From Bacteroidota bacterium (lineage in GTDB: Bacteria > Bacteroidota > Bacteroidia > Cytophagales > Cyclobacteriaceae), in assembly GCA_023417065.1 (NCBI GenBank), contig JAEZGH010000202.1, forward strand, positions 1-64,000: DNA of 64,000 nucleotides. The letters run 5' to 3'. Under the pieces are notes generated by a model. It was given only the letters and a program-made list of their open reading frames with translations, was not told the origin of the DNA and did not search any database. Positions within the stretch are counted from its first letter, which is position 1, and each line of letters begins with the position of its first letter. The position numbers and the translations under genes were made by a program. Shown here piece by piece: positions 1 to 7,835 of this stretch.

Positions 1-2
1 GT

Positions 3-155
3 CAGGAGTTAGGTTATGTGTACGACAAATCCGGAAAGCTGCTCACACCTGTACCTGTAGAGAGTTCGAAGCTGGAGGTCCAGCCGCTGGAGAACGGAAG
101 AACAAGAGTCTTCAGTGCGGTAGATAATACATTCCGGACTACCTACCTTCCCTGA
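3..155 (+). CDS. C-terminal fragment of an unidentified protein
   Basis: An open frame enters from the left edge and gives 50 residues before a TGA stop, beginning QELGYVYDKSGKLLTPVP and ending TFRTTYLP. The 5' part lies outside the window. The frame overlaps the end of bioA on the opposite strand by 13 bp, a tail-to-tail arrangement that recurs in this window. The residue composition looks like real protein, but no family can be assigned from so short a piece, and the reading frame rests on composition alone. Confidence 0.5.
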   Translation, partial: QELGYVYDKSGKLLTPVPVESSKLEVQPLENGRTRVFSAVDNTFRTTYLP

Positions 156-1447
156 AGGTGATTGAGAAATCCGTTGATGACGGAATGGATATAAGTCAGC
201 TCTTCAGGTTTGATAACGTAGGGAGGGACTATATATATTATATTCCCAAGTGGTCGTAGCAGAATCCCGCGGTTGAGAAAGTAAGGGTAGATTTGCTTTC
301 GAAGGTCATTGACATAGGAAGTATCTGTTCCAGTTTCAATCTCCAGGGCCAAAATGGTACCGCAGCTTCGACTGGCCCTCACTTTACTGTGATTCCTGAT
401 TCGTTCTGCGAATGTTTTCTGGAGCTCACAAATGCGTCGTATTGACCGTTGGCATTCGTCATCCATAAGTATGCTGAAACTTGCATTTGCAGCAGCACAG
501 GCAATTGGGTTCGCCGTATAGGAGTGTCCGTGAAAGAATGTCTTTTCAATTTCCACGCCGTCGAAAGCTTTTTCAATTTTCGACGAACACGACGTCACGC
601 CAAGCGGTAGCGTACCGCCTGTGATCCCTTTCGACATCGCGATTATGTCAGGCTCCACGTCAAGGTACAGCGATGCGAAGCGTTTTCCTGTGCGTCCAAA
701 CCCCGTGAAGACTTCGTCCGCAATAGTTACAACGTTTGAGCTATTAGCCATCCGGAGCAGTTGAGACAAGAACCCGGCTTCGTACATGATCATGCCTGCT
801 GCGCCCTGGATGAGGGGTTCAAAAATAAAGGCAGCAACGTCTCCCGTAGCGAGAAATGCTTCAAAGCGTTGAATCACATCGGAAATATTCTCGCCAGTCG
901 GAACCGGAATAACGTCCACATCAAAGAGCCATTGCTCAAACGGTTTTGTGAACAATCCCCTGGCGCCTACCGACATTGAGCCGAAGGTATCACCGTGATA
1001 CGCACCTTCGAGCGCTATGATTTTCTTTTTTGAAATCCCCTGGTTGTGCCAGTATTGCATCGCCATCTTTACGCCCACCTCGACAGCAGTACTTCCGTTG
1101 TCCGAGAAGAACACGCGTTGTTGGTTGGAAGGAAGAATACTCAGCAGGTTTTTAGACAGTGTAATTGCAGGCTCGTGGGTGAAACCGGCGAAGATCACGT
1201 GCTCGAGCGTCGATGCTTGTTTATGAATCGCATCGGCAATTTGCTTATTGGCGTGTCCGTGAATATTAACCCACCACGATGATACAGCATCCATGATTTT
1301 CTTGCCATCGCTGGTGTAAAGGTAAACGCCTTCAGCAGAGGTGATCAATGGAAGTGTAGTGTCGTGTCGCAGCGGGGTGAAAGGATGCCAGATATGGTGC
1401 TGGTCCCACGCCAGAAGATTATCCGGCTGCATTGAATCGGTCTGCAT
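143..1447 (-). CDS. bioA: Adenosylmethionine-8-amino-7-oxononanoate aminotransferase (BioA)
   Basis: PLP-dependent class III aminotransferase that converts KAPA to DAPA in biotin synthesis, with S-adenosylmethionine as amino donor. The 434 residues match the usual BioA length. N-terminal WHPFTP and SSWWVNIHGHAN are typical BioA substrate-site motifs, EGAYHGDTFG is the class III signature, and the PLP lysine lies in AMSKGITGG near residue 275. It is the last gene of the bioF-bioD-bioA run. The ATG at 1447 overlaps the end of bioD by 29 bp; a second ATG five codons later would shorten the overlap to 14 bp. Translational coupling with bioD is likely. No bioB or bioC is visible here. Confidence 0.95.
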   Translation of the reverse strand: MQTDSMQPDNLLAWDQHHIWHPFTPLRHDTTLPLITSAEGVYLYTSDGKKIMDAVSSWWVNIHGHANKQIADAIHKQASTLEHVIFAGFTHEPAITLSKNLLSILPSNQQRVFFSDNGSTAVEVGVKMAMQYWHNQGISKKKIIALEGAYHGDTFGSMSVGARGLFTKPFEQWLFDVDVIPVPTGENISDVIQRFEAFLATGDVAAFIFEPLIQGAAGMIMYEAGFLSQLLRMANSSNVVTIADEVFTGFGRTGKRFASLYLDVEPDIIAMSKGITGGTLPLGVTSCSSKIEKAFDGVEIEKTFFHGHSYTANPIACAAANASFSILMDDECQRSIRRICELQKTFAERIRNHSKVRASRSCGTILALEIETGTDTSYVNDLRKQIYPYFLNRGILLRPLGNIIYIVPPYVIKPEELTYIHSVINGFLNHLQGR

Positions 1448-2033
1448 ATTTCTTCACAGTTTCACGGTTGATTTCTTTCTCTTCGTCAATGTGCAGCAGG
1501 CAGGGCACGTCTGCATAACGCAGGATTATCTTTTCGCTTTCCGGATTTCTCTTGCCGTTGAAGATGATGCCTGCAACATTAATGTTCCTGCTCTTGCACG
1601 CCTCCAATGAAAGCAGCGTGTGATTGATGCTTCCCAGGTAGAAATTTGAAACAAGGATAACAGGTAGTCCAAGAGAAATGGGAATATCAATGATAAGGGT
1701 GTTCGTGTTCAATGGTACAAGACATCCCCCGGCGCCTTCTACCACGACAGGTTTACTGGTCACGGGAATTTTGAATTTATTCAGATTAATTTCGAGACCT
1801 TGTCGCTGAGCGGCAGCATGTGGTGACTCGGGTGTTTCCAGTAGATAGGTCGAAGGATGAATAGTTATCGCATCATTCGACGTTAATTTTTTTACCGTGT
1901 CAGCGTCGTAGGGTGCGCCAGCCTGCACCGGTTTCCAGTAATCAGCTCCCCATGCTTCGCAGATAATTGCGGATGCCAGAGTTTTGCCGCTGTCGGTGTG
2001 AATTGCTGAAATGAATACATTTTGTTTTCGCAT
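1419..2033 (-). CDS. bioD: ATP-dependent dethiobiotin synthetase
   Basis: Forms the ureido ring of dethiobiotin from DAPA, CO2 and ATP. The 204-residue protein opens with a P-loop-like segment FISAIHTDSGKTLASA (the family pattern is GTDTGKT, here HTDSGKT), followed by KPVQAG and VVEGAGGCLVPL, both standard BioD motifs. It starts 1 bp after bioF ends and overlaps bioA downstream, so the three genes almost certainly share one transcript. The histidine replacing the first glycine of the P-loop motif is a small departure seen directly in the translation. Confidence 0.93.
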   Translation of the reverse strand: MRKQNVFISAIHTDSGKTLASAIICEAWGADYWKPVQAGAPYDADTVKKLTSNDAITIHPSTYLLETPESPHAAAQRQGLEINLNKFKIPVTSKPVVVEGAGGCLVPLNTNTLIIDIPISLGLPVILVSNFYLGSINHTLLSLEACKSRNINVAGIIFNGKRNPESEKIILRYADVPCLLHIDEEKEINRETVKKYADRFNAAG

Positions 2034-2034
2034 A

Positions 2035-3162
2035 TCAGGCTTGAGCTTTCATTAACGACGTCAGCTTTTTTATTTCTGCAGGTGTGTTGAACGCATGCAG
2101 GCAGATACGCAGCCGTTCTTTTCCTTTCGGTACAGTGGGACTCACAATCGCACGCACATCCATTCCGTCAGCCTGCAGTGTCCCGGCCACTTGTTTTGCC
2201 GCATGTGCACCGGGGATGATCATCGTCTGAATTGCGCTGTAGCTTTGTGTCCGGTTTCTGAGACCTTTTGTTTGGTCAAGGAAATACGCAATGTTATCGT
2301 TGAGTCGACTGCATAGTGCGATGTTTTCTTGCAAGTATAAAAAGGCACACCGGATCGAAGCAACGAAATGCCGGTTAGGGGCAGTTGTATAGATGAATGG
2401 CCTGGCAAAGTTGACAAGGTAATCGCGCAGTGGAACGCTCCCAGCAACACAGGCCCCATGCACCCCCATAGCTTTCCCAAAGGTGAATATACGAACCGGA
2501 ATATTTTCCGCGAGCCCGAGTTCGAGCGCCATACCCCCACCGTTGTGTCCCATCACACCGGTAGAATGCGCCTCGTCGAGAATGATGGTGGCATCGTACT
2601 TCAATGCCAGTTCATGGATAGCCTTCAATGGACAAACGTCGCCATCCATTGAATACACGGATTCAACCGCGATATATGTTCGTCCCGTTGCAAGGCGCAA
2701 TCTGCGTTCGAGATCATCGACATCATTGTGAGCGAAGCTGAAACGCTTCGCCAGACTCAGTCGGGCCCCGTCTTTAATACTGGCGTGTGCGAGTTCATCA
2801 TACAGGATAGTGTCATCCTTTCGCGGAAGGCTTGAGAGGACCGCCAGGTTTGCAGAGTACCCGGAGTTGAAGAGCAAAGCAGCGTCCGCATGAAAAATCG
2901 CGGCAAGCTCGGCTTCAACCTGCTCTGTGTAAACGTGGTTCCCGGTTAGCAAGCGCGATCCTGTTGAACCGTTCATCCTGCCTTTTCGACGGCACTCGTA
3001 ATCAATGCGGGTGGCGAGTTCTTCAGACTGAGCTAAGCCGAGATAATCATTTGAAGAAAAATCAACGAGCCCGGGCTGATTCGAAGGGAGCCGCCGGAAA
3101 GTATCCTGGCGTACTTTCTGTTCCAGTCGTTCACTTAGGATTATGTCAAATGGCCTGGGCAT
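2035..3162 (-). CDS. bioF: 8-amino-7-oxononanoate synthase (BioF)
   Basis: PLP enzyme of the alpha-oxoamine synthase family that condenses pimeloyl thioester with alanine to start the biotin ring. FSSNDYLGLA, NGSTGSRLLTGNH, LDEAHSTGVMGHNGGG and FTFGKAMGVHGA (PLP lysine near residue 240) are diagnostic. I place the start at the ATG at 3162 (375 aa) rather than an upstream TTG at 3195: MPRPFDIILSERL is a normal BioF opening, and a -7-like box TAATTTCG lies three bases before this ATG. It heads the bio operon and is divergent from the barrel gene at 3274. Confidence 0.93.
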   Translation of the reverse strand: MPRPFDIILSERLEQKVRQDTFRRLPSNQPGLVDFSSNDYLGLAQSEELATRIDYECRRKGRMNGSTGSRLLTGNHVYTEQVEAELAAIFHADAALLFNSGYSANLAVLSSLPRKDDTILYDELAHASIKDGARLSLAKRFSFAHNDVDDLERRLRLATGRTYIAVESVYSMDGDVCPLKAIHELALKYDATIILDEAHSTGVMGHNGGGMALELGLAENIPVRIFTFGKAMGVHGACVAGSVPLRDYLVNFARPFIYTTAPNRHFVASIRCAFLYLQENIALCSRLNDNIAYFLDQTKGLRNRTQSYSAIQTMIIPGAHAAKQVAGTLQADGMDVRAIVSPTVPKGKERLRICLHAFNTPAEIKKLTSLMKAQA

Positions 3163-3273
3163 ACGCGAAATTACGTTTGAACGCGGAGCCGCCAACGATT
3201 CATGAATGATTTATCTGGCAGAACTTTAAAAACGTGAGATCGAATTCAGCTATCTTTAGTAAAACCTCACCAC

Positions 3274-4011
3274 ATGAACCGGTATTTTCGCTTATCGGGT
3301 CTGCCAACACTCCTGGTTATCCTGATTTCATCAACCGAAATTTACGCGCAGGAAGAGAACAGTCTCTTTCAGGGAGGGTTATACTTCGTCATGGGCATTC
3401 CACGCCCTGAGTTCAAAGAGGCGGTGGATAACAATATCAGTGGCCTTGGATTTGGTCCGGGATTCAACTTTCTGGTTAATCCATTCGGCAAGCGTCGATC
3501 ATCACATATCTATCTGGGGCTGGATTTGCAATACCTCTACTTTGGACGGGACAAAGTAGCCAAAACGTCAACAGCCCCGCCGTACAAGACGTCATTTAAT
3601 TATTATTCCGTTGACGGCCTGGCGAGATTCTATCCGATGCAACGCCTTGGGTTCAACATCTTTGTCGATGGCATGGTGGGTGCAAAGATTATGAACGCCA
3701 GAACGAAGATTGACAAGAACGCCCTTCAGACGATCATTGCCGATGAACAGGACGAGGTAATCAGCAACATTACTGATTCCGGGTTGGGCTATGGTGTGGG
3801 TATTGGAATGTTCGTGCGCAAGCATCGCGACACAGAGGATGGCACAGAAGCGGTTCCATCTTTTTCGTTGCGCTTTGTTTATTCATGGGGTGACCATGTG
3901 AGTTATGTAAAGCGCGGATCGCTGGCTGTTGACAATGGTCTGGTGACGTATAAGCAAGGCTATGCCCGAACCGATATGTTTCAAATTCAGATAGGCGTTT
4001 TCCTTTTCTAA
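3274..4011 (+). CDS. Outer-membrane beta-barrel protein
   Basis: A 245-residue exported protein. The first 25 residues form a signal peptide with a hydrophobic core (LPTLLVILISS) and an AQ cleavage site after IYA. The mature part alternates glycine and aromatic residues in strands (GLGFGPGFNFLVNPFG, YLGLDLQYLYFG, LSLRFVYSWGDHVSY) and ends in phenylalanine, as OM barrels do. No specific family was recognised. A TATCTTTA box at 3251-3258 is a candidate -7 element. Its stop overlaps the stop of the downstream minus-strand reductase by 4 bp (CTAA). Confidence 0.7.
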   Translation: MNRYFRLSGLPTLLVILISSTEIYAQEENSLFQGGLYFVMGIPRPEFKEAVDNNISGLGFGPGFNFLVNPFGKRRSSHIYLGLDLQYLYFGRDKVAKTSTAPPYKTSFNYYSVDGLARFYPMQRLGFNIFVDGMVGAKIMNARTKIDKNALQTIIADEQDEVISNITDSGLGYGVGIGMFVRKHRDTEDGTEAVPSFSLRFVYSWGDHVSYVKRGSLAVDNGLVTYKQGYARTDMFQIQIGVFLF

Positions 4012-4868
4012 CCTTTCCCTTTCGTTTTTTCCAGCATATCCCACATGGCCTCAGGAATCGCTTCGAGGTGACTGAACTCGCCCCCGTTTCGTAGCCATTC
4101 ACCTCCATCGATCGTAATTACTTCTCCATTGATGTAAGCAGAGTAGTCGGATACCAGGAATGCAGCGAGGTTGGCAAGCTCCTGATGATCGCCGACGCGC
4201 TTTAGTGGGATTCGTTCAGCGGGGTCAAACTTTTTCACCAATTCTCCCGGAAGAAGGCGACTCCATGCACCTTCAGTGGGAAATGGTCCTGGGGCAATGG
4301 CGTTGCTTCTGATATTGTACTTCGCCCATTCCACGGCAAGAGAGCGGGTTAAAGCAAGAACACCAGCCTTACCACAGGCCGAGGGGACGACGTAGCCTGA
4401 TCCTGTCCAGGCATAAGTGGTAACGATGTTCAGGAAAACGCCGGGTTGTTTTTTGGAAATCCAGTTCTTGCCGGCCGCAAGAGTAGTGTAATAGGTTCCC
4501 TTGAGAACAATGTCCACCACGATGTCAAAGGCGCGGTGTGATAACCGTTCCGTCGGGCTGATGAAGTTCCCTGCGGCATTATTCAGGACAACATGTATCT
4601 GGCCGAAGGCCTCTTCAGTCTTGTTAATAACATTTTGAACCTCTTCGAACTTGCGGACGTCACAAGCCACGGGAAACACCTTGCCTCCTGTTTGTGCCGA
4701 AAGTTCGTCTGCCGTTTTAATCAGAACATCCAGTTTGCGGCTTGTGATAACAAGATTTGCTCCAAGCTCAAGAAAGTATTTGCCCATGGATTTACCGAGG
4801 CCAGTTCCTCCACCGGTGATGATAATGGTTTTTCCTTTCAGACTGTTTTCCCTTAGCATGCCTTCCAT
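4008..4868 (-). CDS. SDR-family 2,4-dienoyl-CoA reductase (DECR1-like)
   Basis: A 286-residue short-chain dehydrogenase. The N-terminal cofactor loop TGGGTGLGKSMG and NNAAGNF are clear. The catalytic part is not the common YxxxK; instead Y-x10-S-xxx-K appears in TYAWTGSGYVVPSACGK, the arrangement of mitochondrial-type 2,4-dienoyl-CoA reductases. PGPFPTEGAWSRL and LANLAAFLVSDY also match that subfamily. It would reduce 2,4-dienoyl-CoA with NADPH during beta-oxidation of polyunsaturated acids. A second ATG three codons in (4859) is an alternative start. An enoyl-CoA hydratase at 16.9 kb could act in the same pathway. Confidence 0.85.
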   Translation of the reverse strand: MEGMLRENSLKGKTIIITGGGTGLGKSMGKYFLELGANLVITSRKLDVLIKTADELSAQTGGKVFPVACDVRKFEEVQNVINKTEEAFGQIHVVLNNAAGNFISPTERLSHRAFDIVVDIVLKGTYYTTLAAGKNWISKKQPGVFLNIVTTYAWTGSGYVVPSACGKAGVLALTRSLAVEWAKYNIRSNAIAPGPFPTEGAWSRLLPGELVKKFDPAERIPLKRVGDHQELANLAAFLVSDYSAYINGEVITIDGGEWLRNGGEFSHLEAIPEAMWDMLEKTKGKG

Positions 4869-4940
4869 GGTTCAGAATTTAAATTTGCCAATGGAACAAG
4901 ATGCTTCATTTTCGGGAGGAAACCAAGCGTAGCGAAAAGA

Positions 4941-4968
4941 GAAAGGCTGCACCGAAGTGCAGCCTTTC
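4941..4968 (-). terminator. Rho-independent terminator after the 4991-6070 lipoprotein gene
   Basis: A perfect 12-bp stem (4941-4952 with 4957-4968) with a CGAA tetraloop, 22 bases past the stop of the lipoprotein gene in its direction of transcription. Read on the minus strand it is followed by TCTTTTCGC, a short T-rich tract. It separates the lipoprotein gene from the dienoyl-CoA reductase. Confidence 0.8.
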
Positions 4969-4990
4969 AAAAGTGTGTTTTCGTTTTTGT

Positions 4991-6070
4991 TTATCCGTTC
5001 ACACTTATGTCTTCGAACAAATCACTGATTTCATCCGCGACTGGTTTGAGGGCGTCTTCAAGTTTTTCTTTAGTACCATCAGCGTACCTGATGAAAGGAA
5101 CTTGCTGACCGTTTACAGTATCAAATACGATATCTCCGATCTTTTTGTTGTTTGCGTGCAGGGAAAGTTTCACGAAGTCGTTGAAGTTTGTGCTGTTAGA
5201 AGTCGCATCAATTGATCCTTGAAGCTTAAGTGAGCTGAACTGCACATAGCCTTCGATACCCGTCACGGCATCTTCGCTCTTGCTTGCATTCTTGTACTTA
5301 ACAGTAATCGAAGTACCGAGTAGTACATCTGCACCTTCTTTCAATGAAACTGAAATTGTAGAAGATGTAGCTGCAGATGTGTTTACTGAGAGCGAAGCAG
5401 TGAAAGGAGTAACTTTCAGGGAGATGTCGGCAGCAACAGGGAAACCGGCTGCGTCATAGTCCATGTCAAGGCTGAGTGCGGCAACTTCCTGACCATTTAC
5501 ATCTATAGATGCTTCGAGAACTTTGGGTTCATAATAAATTTCGCCGCCTTCGTCTTCAACTTCAATTTCTTCGAAAGCTGAAAGTTTCAATTCTGCGTTG
5601 TTGGTAGCAGATCCATCTGTTGGGAACTTGATGCGGATAATGTTTGACGCACCTGTATATTCAAATTCCTGCTTAGCGTCATTCCATTCGTAAATACCGG
5701 TGTTTCCCTCAAAGTCGAATTGACCTTCAGCAGTTCTGCCTTTGGTGAATGATGCAGGAGCGAATACACTTCTGAATTCTCTGCCCTTGCTGCGAAGGAA
5801 GTCTCTTACCTTTCCTCTTTCGGTGCCGATACGTCCGAACGGATCGTCGTGTCCTACGAGTTCAAAAAAGTCTTGTACTGCTTTCAATCCATCGGCATTT
5901 GCCAGATCCTGAAGATCGCTTTTTGCTTTGCTGTTAAAGGAGCTGATTTCAGCCTTAGCCTCATTTTTCGAAAGTTGGCCACTGGGCTTGTCATCATCTT
6001 TGTCGCAGGCTGTGAAACCTAAAAGCAATGAGAGGGCACCCACTGAAAGTAGTTTGTGATTGATTTTCAT
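4991..6070 (-). CDS. Lipoprotein with a surface-export-like acidic N-terminus, unknown function
   Basis: A 359-residue lipoprotein. Residues 1-22 form a signal peptide ending in the lipobox LGFTAC. The mature protein begins CDKDDDKPSG; the K-D-D run directly after the cysteine resembles the lipoprotein export signal that sends Bacteroidota lipoproteins to the cell surface. The remainder is acidic and beta-rich, with no recognised domain. It stands alone: a terminator follows it, and it is divergent from the OmpA lipoprotein at 6271, with which it may share a bidirectional promoter at 6179-6192. Confidence 0.7.
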   Translation of the reverse strand: MKINHKLLSVGALSLLLGFTACDKDDDKPSGQLSKNEAKAEISSFNSKAKSDLQDLANADGLKAVQDFFELVGHDDPFGRIGTERGKVRDFLRSKGREFRSVFAPASFTKGRTAEGQFDFEGNTGIYEWNDAKQEFEYTGASNIIRIKFPTDGSATNNAELKLSAFEEIEVEDEGGEIYYEPKVLEASIDVNGQEVAALSLDMDYDAAGFPVAADISLKVTPFTASLSVNTSAATSSTISVSLKEGADVLLGTSITVKYKNASKSEDAVTGIEGYVQFSSLKLQGSIDATSNSTNFNDFVKLSLHANNKKIGDIVFDTVNGQQVPFIRYADGTKEKLEDALKPVADEISDLFEDISVNG

Positions 6071-6178
6071 AAAGAATCGATTGTTTTTTGTTTTTGTTTA
6101 TTGCAGAAAAAGTATCATCGGGTGATTGCGAATAGAGGCTTTTACGGTATACCGGGCGTGACGGGTTGCAGAAAAAAT

Positions 6179-6192
6179 CAAAAATATTTTTG
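6179..6192. promoter_or_regulatory. Candidate bidirectional promoter core (symmetric TAnnTTTG)
   Basis: A perfect 22-bp palindrome at 6175-6196 has TATTTTTG, an exact Bacteroidota -7 box, on both strands (6185-6192 plus, 6186-6179 minus). A TTG at 6166-6168 lies 16 bp upstream on the plus side, and a TTG (complement of 6210-6212) lies 23 bp upstream on the minus side. The element sits between two divergent lipoprotein genes. A second, weaker plus-strand box TAATTTTA lies at 6245-6252. The palindrome could instead be an operator. Confidence 0.45.
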
Positions 6193-6270
6193 ATTTCGGC
6201 GAGACACAGCAACGGTTTGAAAAGTTGGAATGTCGAATAATTATTAATTTTAGGATCAAATTCCTAACCT

Positions 6271-7218
6271 ATGAAGAAGGCATATTTCATCCCCCTTTTC
6301 GCCTTATTAATCTCCTCCTGTGTAGTCTCAAAAAAGAAATACGATTCGCTGCTGGCACAGAAAGTCAGGCTTGAAGCTGACCTGAGCGACAAGTCGAACG
6401 ACCTCGACAAAGCGCGGCTTAATATTACTGATTTGGATCAGGCTTTGGCCTCCCTTAAAGAAGACACGACTCATCTTGGTATCGATCTTCGAAGCAACAG
6501 GCAGCGCCTGGGCCAACTGGAAAAGGAACACGATCAACTTAACGCCACTTATAAGAATCTTTTGAGCAGCAGCGGTAGAATGAACCGTGACCTGGAGGCG
6601 CAACAGCAACAATTACTTGCAATCCAGGAAAACCTTTATCGCACGCGACTCGTTAACGACTCTCTGAGTATCAGTCTCGCAGAGCGCGAGAAGAAGGTGA
6701 AGGAATTGGAGCAGGTTCTTGCCAACAAGGATCGCGCGGTTCAGGACCTTAAGTCCAGGATCAGTTCCGCTCTATTGAACTTCAAGGAAAACGATATCTC
6801 CGTTACCATCAAGAATGGCAAGGTGTATGTGTCCCTTGCTGAACAACTATTGTTTGGATCGGGTAGCGTAGTCGTTGACGAGAAAGGCGTTAGTGCATTA
6901 CAGCAACTGGCAAAGGCAATCAAGGATCAATCCGACCTGAACATTATGGTAGAAGGCCACACCGACAATGTGCCGATCTCAAAGAAGAGCACGTACATGA
7001 ATGACAACTGGGACCTTAGTGTTATGCGCGCCACGTCGATTACTCGTATTCTTACCCGCGCGGGAGTTGATCCCAAACAAATCACTGCGGCAGGACGGTC
7101 AGAGTTTTCACCTCTGGCTTCAAATGATACGCCGCAGACACGGCAAAAGAATCGCCGTACGGAAATCATCATTACGCCAAAACTGGATGAGCTTTTCAGT
7201 ATACTCGAGTCGAATTAA
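6271..7218 (+). CDS. OmpA-family peptidoglycan-binding lipoprotein
   Basis: A 315-residue lipoprotein with signal peptide and lipobox LISSC (cysteine 17). Residues about 20-170 are a long coiled coil rich in K, E, L and Q. Residues about 185-310 are an OmpA C-terminal domain: EGHTDNVPI holds the conserved Asp, and NWDLSVMRATSITRIL holds the conserved Arg that bind diaminopimelate. It probably tethers the outer membrane to the wall. Unlike the two acidic-tailed lipoproteins in the window, it begins CVVSKKK, so periplasmic retention is expected. Its TAA overlaps the stop of the facing exonuclease gene by 4 bp (TTAA). Confidence 0.85.
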   Translation: MKKAYFIPLFALLISSCVVSKKKYDSLLAQKVRLEADLSDKSNDLDKARLNITDLDQALASLKEDTTHLGIDLRSNRQRLGQLEKEHDQLNATYKNLLSSSGRMNRDLEAQQQQLLAIQENLYRTRLVNDSLSISLAEREKKVKELEQVLANKDRAVQDLKSRISSALLNFKENDISVTIKNGKVYVSLAEQLLFGSGSVVVDEKGVSALQQLAKAIKDQSDLNIMVEGHTDNVPISKKSTYMNDNWDLSVMRATSITRILTRAGVDPKQITAAGRSEFSPLASNDTPQTRQKNRRTEIIITPKLDELFSILESN

Positions 7219-7835
7219 GAACCAGGGTTTTTCGGAAGAAGTAGTTTCAGCTTCTCATATAATTCTAGACATACCCACGCGTCGGTAGCAGCATATTCAA
7301 TTTGTTTCTCCGTGAGCGTGGGCACTTCCCAGTTCGAAGTTTGGGCGCTTTTGGATATCCGAAACCCAAGGACAAGGGCGGAGAGTTTTTTTACACTTTC
7401 TACCTGCAGGCCAGCCTGTCGGGCGAGGATAGAGAGGTCGACAAAAGCCGAAGGACTGAAAGGCTTTATATTCTGGAGGGCCTTGATATCGTCGCGAATA
7501 GCCACACCGGCTTTGATGATGCGTTCACTTTCAAAGATGCCGTTGAATTCTTCCGTGAGGCCCGTATGATGCGTGCGGATGAGGAAAACTTTGTTGGGAA
7601 TAGCGAGCTGAATGAGCGCCACTTTGTAGGATTGCCCCTTCTTGAAGCTCGGCCTTGTCTCTGTATCAAAACCTACCACGGGGTGTTTCATCACCTCCTG
7701 GTATACACGCGACAGGTTCTTGGCTTCAGTGATTACCTGAACTTTGCCTTCATAAGCGCGCAGTGGCAGTTGATTTATCTCCTCCGCAGTTATGGATACT
7801 TTTCTTGTGTTATGATTCTGCTGGTCTTCGCTCAT
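7215..7835 (-). CDS. 3'-5' exonuclease domain protein (DEDDy, RNase D-like)
   Basis: A 206-residue protein that is essentially one DnaQ-like 3'-5' exonuclease domain. VVGFDTETRPSF carries the first D-x-E pair, GVAIRDDIKAL the second acidic motif, and YAATDAWVCLELYEKL the YxxxD motif of the DEDDy class. It lacks an HRDC domain, so it is shorter than true RNase D. It overlaps the 3' end of nhaC by 26 bp and is probably co-transcribed with it; no functional link between the two is obvious. Confidence 0.82.
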   Translation of the reverse strand: MSEDQQNHNTRKVSITAEEINQLPLRAYEGKVQVITEAKNLSRVYQEVMKHPVVGFDTETRPSFKKGQSYKVALIQLAIPNKVFLIRTHHTGLTEEFNGIFESERIIKAGVAIRDDIKALQNIKPFSPSAFVDLSILARQAGLQVESVKKLSALVLGFRISKSAQTSNWEVPTLTEKQIEYAATDAWVCLELYEKLKLLLPKNPGS

